NCBI RefSeq assembly: GCF_004022265.1
Contig: NZ_SAVB01000025.1
Location: 16,461 to 80,460, forward strand
Direction of reading: 5' to 3'
Source of the DNA: Paenirhodobacter ferrireducens
GTDB lineage: Bacteria; Pseudomonadota; Alphaproteobacteria; Rhodobacterales; Rhodobacteraceae
DNA length: 64,000 nucleotides
Below, in pieces: positions 1 through 12,326 of the stretch. Position numbers and translations under genes: made by a program. How positions within the stretch are numbered: position 1 is the stretch's first letter; each line of letters starts with the position of its first letter. The notes beneath the pieces are model-generated. The model saw nothing but the letters and a program-made list of their open reading frames with translations. It had not been told where the DNA came from and made no database searches.

Positions 1-1076
1 AGCGCACGCCGCTGGTCGAGTTCCGCGCGCAGCGCCGCGGCGGCAAGGGGCTCGCCTCGATGGCGACGAAGGAAGACGACGTCGTCACCACCCTCTTCGT
101 CGCGAACACCCATACGCAGCTTCTGTTCTTCACCACTGATGGCATGGTCTACAGCCTGAAGTGCTGGCGCCTGCCGCTCGCGGGCCGCACCTCGAAGGGC
201 AAGGCGATCGTCAACATCCTGCCAATTCCGCAGGGTGTCTCCATCGCCTCGCTGATGCCGGTCGATGCGCCCGAGGAAGACTGGGGGAACTATCAGGTGT
301 TCTTCGCGACCTCGGATGGCGATGTGCGCCGCAACGCGCTGAGCGACTTTGCCAAGGTGATGCGCAACGGCAAGCGGGCGATGGAACTGCCCGAGGGTGT
401 GACGCTGGTCGATACCCGCATGTGCACCGAAGAGGATGACATCATGCTGGTGATGGCGGGCGGGCGGGCGATCCGCTTCCCCGTCCCCGAGGTGCGCGTG
501 TTCAAGGGCCGCTCCTCCACCGGCGTGCGCGGCGTGCGACTGGCCGAGGGCGACAAGGTCGTCTCGATGTCGGTGATCCGCCACTTCGAGGCCGAGCCCT
601 GGGAACGCGCCGCCTTCATCCGCCGCTACCGCGCGGAACATGGCGCCGAGGACCAGATCGAGGACACCGAAGTCGAGGCCGACGAGGACGAGGCCGTGGC
701 CGAGGGCACGCTGTCCGAGGCGCGCTATGCCGAGATGCTCGCGGCACAGGATCTGATCCTGACCGTCACCGCCAAGGGGCTGGGCAAGATCTCGTCGAGC
801 CACGATTACCCGGTGCGCGGCCGCGGCGGCCAGGGCGTCACCGCCTTCGACAAGCGCATGCCCGGTGGCGCGCTCGTCGCCTCCTTCCCGGTCGAGGACG
901 AGGATCAGATCATGCTGGCCACCTCGACGGGCCAGTCGATCCGCTGCCCGGTGGCGGGGATCTCTTTCCGCTCGCGCTCGGCGGGCGGGGTGAAGGTGTT
1001 CAACACCGGAGCCGAAGAAGAAGTCGTCACGGTGGCGCGCGTCGCCGACCAGGGCGATGAAGACAGTGAAGCATGA
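1..1076 (+). CDS. gyrA: DNA gyrase subunit A, C-terminal part (5' end outside window)
   Basis: The gene starts before the window; the frame is readable from base 3 and gives about 357 residues. GyrA with GyrB introduces negative supercoils into DNA. The first visible residues include the GyrA box QRRGGKG, which separates gyrase A from topoisomerase IV ParC. The remainder is the C-terminal beta-pinwheel that wraps DNA, with repeated blade motifs such as VANTHTQLLFF and VRGRGGQGV. A strongly acidic stretch interrupts the pinwheel about 200 residues after the first visible Met, near bases 655-710. The stop lies 24 bases before the chosen start of the next gene. The catalytic N-terminal half cannot be checked here. 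Confidence 0.95.
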   Translation, partial: RTPLVEFRAQRRGGKGLASMATKEDDVVTTLFVANTHTQLLFFTTDGMVYSLKCWRLPLAGRTSKGKAIVNILPIPQGVSIASLMPVDAPEEDWGNYQVFFATSDGDVRRNALSDFAKVMRNGKRAMELPEGVTLVDTRMCTEEDDIMLVMAGGRAIRFPVPEVRVFKGRSSTGVRGVRLAEGDKVVSMSVIRHFEAEPWERAAFIRRYRAEHGAEDQIEDTEVEADEDEAVAEGTLSEARYAEMLAAQDLILTVTAKGLGKISSSHDYPVRGRGGQGVTAFDKRMPGGALVASFPVEDEDQIMLATSTGQSIRCPVAGISFRSRSAGGVKVFNTGAEEEVVTVARVADQGDEDSEA

Positions 1077-1099
1077 CCTTCCGTGAAGGAGGGCAGTTG

Positions 1100-1813
1100 A
1101 TGAGGTGCATGATGCAGAAAAAACTCCTTCTCGCGCTTTGCGCAGCCGGGCTGCTGCCGCAGACCGGGATCGCCGAGGTGACCGGCGCCGAGGTCGGTTT
1201 CCACTACTCGACGCTGGCCGACGCCGATGCGCGCGACCTGAACAAAGCCACACTCGGCGGTGCGCTCGAATATGGCATCGGGCCGCAGTTCTCGGTGCAG
1301 GGCGATCTCGCGCAGCGCTACTACGGGCTGACCAACTGGGACGGCACCACCTTCACCCTGCACGGTAGCTATCGTCCGACCGACGCCATGGCCGCCGGTG
1401 CCTTCGTCGGCCATGACTGGCTCGACAATCAGGACGTGATCTATTACGGCCTCGAATTCGCCAACAAGGTCAATCAGATCTCCTATGAGGCGGCGTTCAC
1501 CCACTTCGACAGCATGGGCAAGAACGCCAACGGTCTGACCCTGCGCGGCGGCTATGCGGTGAACCAGCAGCTCGACCTCGGCGGCCGGGTCGACATCGTC
1601 CATGGCGACGGCGACAACAACTACCGCGTCAGCGGTACCGCCGGCTACGAGATCACCCCCGGCATCAAGGCCACGGGCGAGCTCGGCTTCTATGACGGCG
1701 ACGGCATGGCGGCCGAAAGCTTTGTCGGCGTTGGCGTGAAGGCCACCTTCGGCAACAACAATGGCGTGACCTTCGGTGGCCGCGGCCTGCAGGACTTCCT
1801 GCCCGGGCTCTGA
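1100..1813 (+). CDS. Outer-membrane beta-barrel (porin-like) protein
   Basis: This is a 237-residue exported protein of unknown substrate. The N-terminus (MRCMMQKKLLLALCAAGLLP...) is a signal peptide, with likely cleavage after about residue 25. The mature part is rich in Gly, Asn, Asp and aromatic residues in alternating strands (for example VQGDLAQRYYGLTNWDG, GGYAVNQQLDLGGRVDI), as in transmembrane beta-barrels of the porin/OmpW-like type. The ATG at 1100 was chosen over the in-frame ATG at 1073 because AGGAGG lies 7 bases upstream and the shorter form starts directly with the signal peptide. The 1073 ATG overlaps the gyrA stop. The barrel assignment is inferred from composition and pattern, not from a recognised family motif. 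Confidence 0.75.
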   Translation: MRCMMQKKLLLALCAAGLLPQTGIAEVTGAEVGFHYSTLADADARDLNKATLGGALEYGIGPQFSVQGDLAQRYYGLTNWDGTTFTLHGSYRPTDAMAAGAFVGHDWLDNQDVIYYGLEFANKVNQISYEAAFTHFDSMGKNANGLTLRGGYAVNQQLDLGGRVDIVHGDGDNNYRVSGTAGYEITPGIKATGELGFYDGDGMAAESFVGVGVKATFGNNNGVTFGGRGLQDFLPGL

Positions 1814-1850
1814 GCCCTTGTCCTTCGGCGCCCCTTCGGGGGCGTCCCCG

Positions 1851-1882
1851 GCGCCCTCCCCGCGAGGGCGCTTTCCTTTTTC
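1851..1882 (+). terminator. Rho-independent terminator after the barrel protein gene
   Basis: A perfect 8-base-pair GC-rich stem (GCGCCCTC/GAGGGCGC, 1851-1858 with 1864-1871) with a 5-base loop is followed by a T-rich run (TTTCCTTTTT). It lies between the barrel gene and trmFO. Confidence 0.75.
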
Positions 1883-1906
1883 CGCAACCCACCGTAAACG
1901 GGCCCC

Positions 1907-3250
1907 ATGAGCGATACACTTCACATCATCGGCGGCGGCATGGCCGGATCGGAAGCCGCCTGGCAGGCCGCACAGGCGGGCGTTCCCGTCGTGCTGCACG
2001 AGATGCGGCCGAAGGTCGCCACCTTCGCGCATCAGAGTGGCGATTTCGCCGAAATGGTCTGTTCGAACTCGTTCCGCTCGGATGATGACGAACGCAACGC
2101 CGTGGGCCTGCTGCATTGGGAAATGCGGGCTGCGGGCGGGCTGATCATGGGCACTGCCGACCGCCATTCGCTGCCCGCCGGCGGCGCCCTGGCCGTCGAC
2201 CGCGAGGCGTTCTCGCAGGCGGTGACGGCGGCACTGCGGTCGCACCCGCTGATCTCCTTCGCGGATGAGGAAATCACCGAGCTGCCGACCTCGGGCCACT
2301 GGATCATCGCCACCGGGCCGCTGACCTCGGGCGCGCTGGCAGATAGCATCCGCACCACCACCGGGGCCGAGAGCCTGGCCTTCTTCGACGCGATCGCGCC
2401 GATCGTCTATGCCGAGACCATCGACATGGACATCGCCTGGCGGCAAAGCCGCTACGACAAGGGCGAGACCGAGGAAGAGCGCACCGCCTATATCAACTGC
2501 CCGATGACCAAGGCGGAATACGAGGCCTTCATCGACGCGCTGCTGGCGGCCGAGAAGACCGAGTTCCACGCGGGCGAGACGGCGGGGTACTTCGACGGCT
2601 GTCTGCCGATCGAGGTGATGGCCGAGCGCGGCCGCGAGACGCTGCGCCACGGGCCGATGAAGCCCGTCGGCCTGACCAATGCACACAAGCCCGAGGAAAA
2701 GGCCTATGCCGTGGTGCAGCTGCGCCGCGACAATGCGCTCGGCACGCTCTATAACATCGTCGGCTTCCAGACGAAGATGAAGTACGGCGCGCAAACCTCT
2801 GTATTCAAGATGATTCCGGGGCTGCAGAACGCCAGTTTCGCGCGCCTTGGCGGGATCCATCGCAACACCTTCATCAACTCGCCGACGTTGCTCGATGACC
2901 AGATGCGGCTGAAGCTGCGGCCGAACCTGCGCTTTGCCGGGCAGATCACCGGCGTCGAGGGCTATGTCGAAAGCGCGGCGATGGGGCTTCTGGCGGGCCG
3001 CATGGCCGCGGCCGAGATCAAGGGCGGCTGCCTGCCGCCGCCCGCGCCCGAGACCGCCATGGGCAGCCTGGTGAACCACATCACCGGCGGCGCCGAGGCG
3101 AAAAGCTTCCAGCCGATGAACGTGAACTTCGGCCTCTTCCCGCCGCTCGAGGAAGCCCGCGGCGGCCGCAAGGGCCGCAAGGACCGCTACAAGGGCTATA
3201 CCGACCGGGCGAAAGAGCTGTTCACGCACTGGCTTGCGGCGCAGGGCTGA
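1907..3250 (+). CDS. trmFO: Methylenetetrahydrofolate-tRNA-(uracil-5-)-methyltransferase TrmFO
   Basis: This is a 447-residue flavoprotein that makes 5-methyluridine 54 in the T-loop of tRNA, using 5,10-methylene-THF as carbon donor and FADH2 as reductant. The N-terminal dinucleotide fold [13 protein letters not shown] binds FAD. The family blocks [10 protein letters not shown] and [15 protein letters not shown], which carry the conserved cysteines, are both present, as are [18 protein letters not shown] and the C-terminal NVNFGLFPP. Length equals the family norm. It starts about 25 bases after a terminator and so is probably transcribed from its own promoter; gluQ follows directly. Confidence 0.97.
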   Translation: MSDTLHIIGGGMAGSEAAWQAAQAGVPVVLHEMRPKVATFAHQSGDFAEMVCSNSFRSDDDERNAVGLLHWEMRAAGGLIMGTADRHSLPAGGALAVDREAFSQAVTAALRSHPLISFADEEITELPTSGHWIIATGPLTSGALADSIRTTTGAESLAFFDAIAPIVYAETIDMDIAWRQSRYDKGETEEERTAYINCPMTKAEYEAFIDALLAAEKTEFHAGETAGYFDGCLPIEVMAERGRETLRHGPMKPVGLTNAHKPEEKAYAVVQLRRDNALGTLYNIVGFQTKMKYGAQTSVFKMIPGLQNASFARLGGIHRNTFINSPTLLDDQMRLKLRPNLRFAGQITGVEGYVESAAMGLLAGRMAAAEIKGGCLPPPAPETAMGSLVNHITGGAEAKSFQPMNVNFGLFPPLEEARGGRKGRKDRYKGYTDRAKELFTHWLAAQG

Positions 3251-3251
3251 G

Positions 3252-4088
3252 ATGATCACCCGGTTCGCGCCCTCGCCGACCGGGCCACTGCATCTGGGCC
3301 ATGCCTATAGCGCGATCCTGGCCCATGACATAGCGCGCGCTGCCGGCGGGCAGTTCCTGCTGCGGATCGAGGACATCGACCGGCAGCGTTCGAAACCCGA
3401 GTGGGAGGCGCAGATCCAGGATGACCTGCGCTGGCTCGGGCTGAGCTGGGACGGGCCGGTGATGCGCCAGTCAGAGCGCCTGAAGGTCTATCGCGACTGC
3501 CTTGAAAAACTGTGGACTTCCGGCTTTCTCTTCTCCTGCTCCTGCCGCCGTCGTGACATCGAGGCGGCGGCTTCGGCGCCGCAGGAAGGTGTGCAGCTTG
3601 GTCCCGACGGCATCATCTACCCCGGCACCTGCCGGCTGACGGGCGCACCGAAACCCGGCGAACCGCTGCCCGACGCGGCTTTGCGGCTTTACATGGATCG
3701 TGCCGCAAGCGCTTGTTCCTACACCGAAATCGGCGAGAGATACCGCGGTATCCATGCGATCACGCCCGCGCAGATGATCCGCGAGGTGGGCGACGTGGTG
3801 CTGGCGCGGCGCGACATGGGCACCTCGTATCACCTCTCGGTGGTGCTCGACGATGCGGCGCAGGGGGTGACGCTCGTGACCCGCGGCGAAGACCTGTTCG
3901 AGGCGACGGCGATCCATGTCACACTTCAGAAACTACTTGAGCTTCCGGTGCCAACCTATTGTCATCACGGTCTGATCCGCGACGAGAATGGCAAGAGGCT
4001 GGCGAAGCGCGACGATGCCCGCGCGCTCTCGAAATACCGGGCCGAGGGGGCGACCCCGGCCGATATCCGCCGCCTGGTCGGGCTGTAG
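3252..4088 (+). CDS. gluQ: Glutamyl-Q tRNA(Asp) synthetase
   Basis: The 278-residue product activates glutamate and attaches it to the queuosine base at position 34 of tRNA(Asp). It resembles the catalytic core of glutamyl-tRNA synthetase without the anticodon-binding domain. Visible motifs are the HIGH-type sequence PTGPLHLGH near residue 10, a zinc site made of CSC and YPGTC cysteines, and the KMSKS-like KRLAKRDDA near the C-terminus. The start at 3252 was chosen over the in-frame ATG at 3234, because MITRFAPSPTG is the family N-terminus and the longer form would overlap trmFO. It converges with hisI, with only 2 bases between the stops. Confidence 0.95.
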   Translation: MITRFAPSPTGPLHLGHAYSAILAHDIARAAGGQFLLRIEDIDRQRSKPEWEAQIQDDLRWLGLSWDGPVMRQSERLKVYRDCLEKLWTSGFLFSCSCRRRDIEAAASAPQEGVQLGPDGIIYPGTCRLTGAPKPGEPLPDAALRLYMDRAASACSYTEIGERYRGIHAITPAQMIREVGDVVLARRDMGTSYHLSVVLDDAAQGVTLVTRGEDLFEATAIHVTLQKLLELPVPTYCHHGLIRDENGKRLAKRDDARALSKYRAEGATPADIRRLVGL

Positions 4089-4090
4089 CC

Positions 4091-4450
4091 TTACGCCATC
4101 GGCTTCAGGATCTCGACCTCGTCGCCCTGCCGCAGCGCGGTGTAGAAGCACGAGCGTCGGTTGGTGTGACAGGCCGGGCCGGTCTGATCGACGAGCAGCA
4201 GCAGGCAATCGCGGTCGCAGTCGATGCGCAGCTCGACCAGCCGCTGCACGTGGCCAGAGCTTTCGCCCTTCGCCCAGAACCCCTGGCGCGAGCGCGACCA
4301 ATAGGTCACCTGCCCGGTCTCGAGCGTGCGCGCGAGGCTTTCGGCGTTCATCCAGGCCATCATCAGCACATCCCCGGTCGCCGCGTCCTGCGCGATTGCC
4401 GGGATCAGGCCGTTGGCGTCGTATTTCAGCGTGGCGGTGTCGAAACTCAT
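4091..4450 (-). CDS. hisI: Phosphoribosyl-AMP cyclohydrolase
   Basis: The 119-residue enzyme catalyses the third step of histidine synthesis, opening the purine ring of phosphoribosyl-AMP. The zinc and magnesium site is visible in the block [15 protein letters not shown] followed by [11 protein letters not shown], with the conserved cysteines and aspartates. [10 protein letters not shown] near residue 30 is the usual substrate-loop block. It is a stand-alone HisI without the HisE domain, as is common in alphaproteobacteria. It converges with gluQ and is divergent from the IscU-like gene at 4511, sharing about 60 bases of upstream sequence. Confidence 0.95.
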   Translation of the reverse strand: MSFDTATLKYDANGLIPAIAQDAATGDVLMMAWMNAESLARTLETGQVTYWSRSRQGFWAKGESSGHVQRLVELRIDCDRDCLLLLVDQTGPACHTNRRSCFYTALRQGDEVEILKPMA

Positions 4451-4510
4451 CGGGCTTTCCTTGCGCGTTGTGGCGTCCTATCTAACCTGCGCAACCCCGG
4501 GGGAAAAGCC

Positions 4511-4951
4511 ATGAGCGACGCCGATCTGTTCAAGCTCTATTCGCAGCGCATTCTGGCGCTGGCGGCCGACATCCCCTTTACCGAGCCGCTCGCCACCCCG
4601 GATGCAAGCGCCCGCAAGCGGGCGCCGCTGTGCGGCTCGACCGTGGCCGTTTCGCTGACGCTGACCGACGGGCGGATCACCGGCTACAGCCAGCAGGTGC
4701 ATGCCTGCGCGCTTGGTCAGGCCTCGGCGGCGATTTTCGGGGCGGCGGTGATCGGGCGCAGCCGTGACGAGGTGGCGGCGTTGCGCGATGCGCTGGCGGC
4801 GATGCTGACAGGCGGGCCGGTGCCGGCAGCGCCCTTTGGCGAATACGAGGTGTTGCAGGCCGCGCGCGACTATCCGAACCGCCACGCCTCGATCCTGCTC
4901 GCCCCCGAGGCGACGCTCGAGGCGCTTGATGCGGCGGCGAAGGCCGCCTGA
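4511..4951 (+). CDS. IscU/NifU-like iron-sulfur scaffold family protein
   Basis: This is a 146-residue protein of the IscU/NifU N-terminal fold. Two of the usual three cluster-ligand cysteines are visible: LCGSTVAV at about residue 40 and VHACALGQAS at about residue 70. At the position of the third ligand (family pattern HCSVL) the protein reads RHASILL, so Ala replaces Cys. It may therefore bind a cluster differently or act as a sulfur-transfer partner rather than a classical scaffold; this is inference. The ATG at 4511 follows GGGGGAAAAGCC and begins MSDADLFKLYS. It is the only isc/suf-type gene in the window. Confidence 0.8.
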   Translation: MSDADLFKLYSQRILALAADIPFTEPLATPDASARKRAPLCGSTVAVSLTLTDGRITGYSQQVHACALGQASAAIFGAAVIGRSRDEVAALRDALAAMLTGGPVPAAPFGEYEVLQAARDYPNRHASILLAPEATLEALDAAAKAA

Positions 4952-4971
4952 TCCCCTTTCCCAGTCGAGAT

Positions 4972-5002
4972 AAAAAAACGCCGCCATCCGAAGATGACGG
5001 CG
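4972..5002 (-). terminator. Rho-independent terminator for the 40-residue membrane peptide gene
   Basis: Read on the minus strand, CGCCGTCAT and ATGGCGGCG form a 9-base stem with one G-U pair, followed by seven T. The stem is at 4979-4987 with 4994-5002 and the T-run at 4972-4978. It ends transcription coming from 5103-5225 and lies just past the convergent IscU-like gene. Confidence 0.7.
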
Positions 5003-5102
5003 CAGGAGCGCTTTCGGGGGGCGGAACCCCTCTTTGGACAGGCGGCCGCACATCGGGGACAGAGGCGGCAGCGAAAGCGCGAGGCAGTGAACAGGGCCGG
5101 GC

Positions 5103-5225
5103 TCAGAACAGCCCGGGCAGATAGAGAATCGCGACAAAAGTCACGCAGAGCGAAAGGGCGCCCAGGGCGTCGTGCAGCAGAGTGTTCGGCAGACGGCCGA
5201 GGGTGGCATTCAGATCCTTGCGCAT
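5103..5225 (-). CDS. 40-residue single-pass membrane peptide behind a LexA box
   Basis: This small ORF reads MRKDLNATLGRLPNTLL then HDALGALSLCVTFVAILYL and ends PGLF. It has a short charged N-terminus and one hydrophobic segment of about 18-20 residues (roughly residues 20-38). A good ribosome site (AAAGGAG) lies 7 bases before the ATG. A LexA-type box lies 59 bases upstream and a terminator about 100 bases downstream, so it looks like a self-contained gene. The family is not one I can name. Small SOS-induced inner-membrane proteins such as Caulobacter SidA inhibit division, and the layout fits such a role, but this is inference from position and size only. Confidence 0.6.
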   Translation of the reverse strand: MRKDLNATLGRLPNTLLHDALGALSLCVTFVAILYLPGLF

Positions 5226-5283
5226 TCCGTACTCCTTTCGTTCCAGTTGCTATTTTGTTCTCATATCCCGTTCCGCAAGTAAA

Positions 5284-5298
5284 GAACTTTTTGAGAAC
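5284..5298 (-). promoter_or_regulatory. LexA (SOS) box, GTTC-N7-GTTC
   Basis: Read on the minus strand the site is GTTCTCAAAAAGTTC, an exact match to the alphaproteobacterial LexA consensus GTTC-N7-GTTC. It lies 59-73 bases upstream of the peptide start at 5225 and 5 bases past the recG stop. TTGAGA upstream and TTTACT just after the box, 18 bases apart, could form a -35/-10 pair, which would place the repressor inside the promoter. Confidence 0.6.
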
Positions 5299-5303
5299 AT
5301 TTC

Positions 5304-9838
<4,535 letters not shown>

Positions 9839-9863
9839 TCAGCCGAGGGGGGCGTCCAGAGCC

Positions 9864-10577
9864 TCAGGCCCCCATGGCGACACGACCGCCCAGCGCGCTG
9901 TGATCTGGGTCGCGCAGCACATAGCCGCGGCCCCAGACCGTCTCGATATAGTTCTCGCCCTCGGTCACTTCCGACAGTTTCTTGCGCAGCTTGCAGATGA
10001 AGACGTCGATGATCTTCAGCTCCGGCTCGTCCATGCCGCCGTAGAGATGGTTGAGGAACATCTCCTTGGTCAGGGTGGTCCCCTTGCGCAGGCTGAGCAG
10101 TTCGAGCATCTGGTATTCCTTGCCGGTCAGATGCACCGGGCGCCCGCCCGCCTCGACCGTCTTCGCATCGAGGTTGACCGCGATCTTGCCGGTGCGGATC
10201 ACCGATTGCGAATGGCCCTTGGAGCGGCGGATGATCGCATGGATGCGGGCGATCAGCTCCTCGCGGTGGAAGGGTTTCGTCATGTAATCGTCGGCGCCGA
10301 AACCGAAGCCCTTGATCTTGTTCTCGGTGTCATCGGCCCCGGTGAGGATCAGGATCGGCGTGTCGACGCGGGCGAGGCGCAGCTGGCGCAGCACCTCGAG
10401 CCCGTTGATGTCGGGCAGGTTCAGATCGAGCAGGATCAGATCGTAGTCATAGAGCTTGGCGAGATCGATTCCCTCCTCGCCCAGATCCGTGCAATAGACA
10501 TTCAGGTTCGCATGGGTCAGCATGAGCTCGATGCTGCGCGAGGTCGTGGGGTCATCCTCCACCAGCAAGATCCGCAT
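9864..10577 (-). CDS. ctrA: Cell-cycle response regulator CtrA
   Basis: This 237-residue OmpR-type response regulator is the master regulator of cell cycle, motility and related traits in alphaproteobacteria. In Rhodobacterales it is often non-essential and controls motility and gene-transfer-agent genes (established for relatives). The receiver domain has the acidic pair ED8-D9, phospho-acceptor D51 ([10 protein letters not shown]) and the conserved Lys of DDYMTKPF. The C-terminal winged helix has the near-invariant CtrA stretch [17 protein letters not shown] and ends with [17 protein letters not shown]7-TTAA box upstream suggests autoregulation. sciP, encoding its inhibitor, is the next gene upstream on the same strand. 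Confidence 0.97.
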   Translation of the reverse strand: MRILLVEDDPTTSRSIELMLTHANLNVYCTDLGEEGIDLAKLYDYDLILLDLNLPDINGLEVLRQLRLARVDTPILILTGADDTENKIKGFGFGADDYMTKPFHREELIARIHAIIRRSKGHSQSVIRTGKIAVNLDAKTVEAGGRPVHLTGKEYQMLELLSLRKGTTLTKEMFLNHLYGGMDEPELKIIDVFICKLRKKLSEVTEGENYIETVWGRGYVLRDPDHSALGGRVAMGA

Positions 10578-10630
10578 CGTCAGTCCTCCGCATTCGTCCC
10601 TCGATCGCTCTCGAGACTCGCATCAAGTGG

Positions 10631-10645
10631 TTAACACCTCCTTAA
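10631..10645 (-). promoter_or_regulatory. CtrA box (TTAA-N7-TTAA) upstream of ctrA
   Basis: The 15-base site TTAAGGAGGTGTTAA (minus strand) is an exact TTAA-N7-TTAA match to the CtrA consensus and lies 54-68 bases before the ctrA start. A second, wider pair of TTAA halves flanks the palindrome GTTGCGCAAC just upstream, at about 10659-10677. Autoregulation of ctrA is known in Caulobacter; here it is inferred. Confidence 0.6.
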
Positions 10646-10672
10646 TGTTGCATATTTTTAACGTTGCGCAAC

Positions 10673-10951
10673 TTAAAGTTGTCTGAATTTCTGAATTGCA
10701 GTCACTTTCAGCCCGGCAATCCCGTGTTTTTCCACCGCCTCCGTCCAGAGATCGAACTCCTCGTCGGAAAGTTCATAGCGTTGCAAAACCTCCGCCCGGG
10801 GAATCAACCCACAGGCAACGGCCTGCACCAGCACCGCCTTGCGCGACGCAACCCAACGGCGCGTGTCCTTCGGCGGCAAGTCCGCGCGCGTCAGAATCGT
10901 GCCATCAGGCAGGGTGACCGAGCGCGGACCATCGACTTTCTTCAGATACAT
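10673..10951 (-). CDS. sciP: CtrA inhibitor SciP (DUF1153 family)
   Basis: This is a 92-residue helix-turn-helix protein. In Caulobacter SciP binds CtrA, blocks recruitment of RNA polymerase at CtrA promoters and so separates phases of the cell cycle. The conserved body is clear: DGTILTRADLPP, RRWVASRKAVLVQAV, YELSDEEFDLW and GIAGLKVTAIQKFRQ. The start at 10951 (MYLKKVDGPRSVTLPDG) was chosen because GGGAGAG precedes it and it matches the family N-terminus; an upstream in-frame start at 11032 would add 27 unconserved residues. It sits directly upstream of ctrA and divergent from mnmA, with 141 bases between starts. Confidence 0.93.
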   Translation of the reverse strand: MYLKKVDGPRSVTLPDGTILTRADLPPKDTRRWVASRKAVLVQAVACGLIPRAEVLQRYELSDEEFDLWTEAVEKHGIAGLKVTAIQKFRQL

Positions 10952-11035
10952 AGCTCTCCCCTCCGACCTTCCGTTCCCCGAGATCTGCGGTCCCCACCAT
11001 GAGCCCACGGTCTTAACGACGGGTGAAGCCAAGGG

Positions 11036-11063
11036 TTGTGACCGCAGCGGTTTTTCCTATATT
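11036..11063 (+). promoter_or_regulatory. Candidate sigma-70 promoter for mnmA
   Basis: TTGTGA (11036-11041) and TATATT (11058-11063) are separated by 16 bases, 30 bases before the mnmA ATG. This is a good match to the housekeeping -35/-10 pattern for a GC-rich genome. Confidence 0.5.
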
Positions 11064-11092
11064 CCTCCGGGTCTGGTTAAAGGACCCTCGAC

Positions 11093-12247
11093 ATGAGCAA
11101 GGATTTGCCTGTGGACACCCCCCTGAATTCGCTCGGCCTGCCGAAGGCGCCGGCCGAGACGCGAGTCGTGGTGGCGATGTCGGGCGGCGTCGACAGCTCG
11201 GTGGTGGCGGCGATGCTGGCCGAGGAAGGCTATGATGTCGTCGGCGTGACGCTGCAGCTTTACGACCATGGCGCGGCGCTGGCGAAAAAGGGCGCGTGCT
11301 GTGCGGGCCAGGACATCCACGATGCCCGCCGCGTCGCCGAGACGATGGGCTTTCCGCATTACGTGCTCGATTACGAGAACACCTTCCGCGAGGCGGTGAT
11401 CGAGGAATTCGCCGATGCCTATCTGGCCGGCGCCACCCCGGTGCCCTGCATCCGCTGCAACGAGCGGGTGAAGTTCAAGGACCTGCTCGAGACCGCGAAG
11501 GATCTCGAGGCCGATTGCATGGCGACCGGCCATTACATCCAGCGCCGGATCGGGCCGACCGGGCCGGAGCTTCATTGCGCTGCCGATCCGAACCGCGACC
11601 AGAGCTATTTCCTGTTCTCGACCACGCCCGAGCAGCTGGCCTTCCTGCGCTTCCCGCTCGGCCATCTCGCCTCGAAGGCCGAGACCCGGGCGCTTGCCGC
11701 AAAATACGGTCTGCCGGTCGCCGACAAGCCCGACAGTCAGGACATCTGCTTCGTGCCGAACGGCAGCTATGCGAGCGTGATCGAGAAGCTGCGCCCGGGG
11801 GCCGCCGATCCGGGCGAGATCGTCGATCTGTCGGGCAAGGTGCTGGGCACGCATCGCGGCGTGATCCATTACACCATCGGCCAGCGTCGCGGCCTCGGCA
11901 TTGGCGGCGGCGAACCGCTTTACGTCGTCAAGCTCGATCCCGGGACGCGGCGGGTGATCGTCGGCCCGAAGGAGGCGCTCGCCACCCGCATCATCCCGGT
12001 GCGCGAGATCAACTGGCTCGGTGACGAACCGCTGACCGCGCGGCCGGAATGGCATGTTTCGGTCAAGGTCCGCTCGACCCGCCCGCCGCGCGAGGCGATC
12101 GTGCGGCCGCTCAGCGCAACCGAGGCCGAGGTCGAGCTGCTCGACCCCGAGGAAGGCGTCAGCCCGGGCCAGGCCTGCGTCTTCTACGAGACCGGCGGCA
12201 CCCGCATCCTCGGCGGTGGCTGGATCTGGAAGGGCCGCACCGCCTGA
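11093..12247 (+). CDS. mnmA: tRNA-specific 2-thiouridylase MnmA
   Basis: The 384-residue enzyme thiolates uridine 34 in the tRNAs for Lys, Glu and Gln, taking sulfur from a relay that starts at IscS. The N-terminal PP-loop [13 protein letters not shown] binds ATP. The two catalytic cysteines are visible in [11 protein letters not shown] (about C120) and [11 protein letters not shown] (about C220). The C-terminal beta-barrel region ends with [10 protein letters not shown]. It has a slightly long N-terminus (about 20 residues before the PP-loop). It is divergent from sciP and ends at a bidirectional terminator shared with phaC. Confidence 0.97.
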   Translation: MSKDLPVDTPLNSLGLPKAPAETRVVVAMSGGVDSSVVAAMLAEEGYDVVGVTLQLYDHGAALAKKGACCAGQDIHDARRVAETMGFPHYVLDYENTFREAVIEEFADAYLAGATPVPCIRCNERVKFKDLLETAKDLEADCMATGHYIQRRIGPTGPELHCAADPNRDQSYFLFSTTPEQLAFLRFPLGHLASKAETRALAAKYGLPVADKPDSQDICFVPNGSYASVIEKLRPGAADPGEIVDLSGKVLGTHRGVIHYTIGQRRGLGIGGGEPLYVVKLDPGTRRVIVGPKEALATRIIPVREINWLGDEPLTARPEWHVSVKVRSTRPPREAIVRPLSATEAEVELLDPEEGVSPGQACVFYETGGTRILGGGWIWKGRTA

Positions 12248-12281
12248 CCGCCCGCCCCCGGACGTCGAGCCCCGCGCAAAG

Positions 12282-12312
12282 AAAAACCCCTCGCCAAGGC
12301 GAGGGGTTTTCC
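12282..12312. terminator. Bidirectional terminator between mnmA and phaC
   Basis: AAAAACCCCTCGCC and GGCGAGGGGTTTT form a near-perfect stem with a run of A on one side and T on the other, so it can stop transcription from both converging genes. Confidence 0.85.
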
Positions 12313-12326
12313 ATTTCAGATAGGGC

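Noticed and set aside
905..3259. A 784-residue minus-strand open frame
   Set aside because: It is antisense to the gyrA end, the barrel gene and trmFO; the composition is His/Arg/Gly-rich shadow and no motif is present.
5257..5273. GTTC-N9-GTTC near the small peptide gene
   Set aside because: The spacing is 9, not the 7 needed for an alphaproteobacterial LexA box; only the site at 5284-5298 fits.
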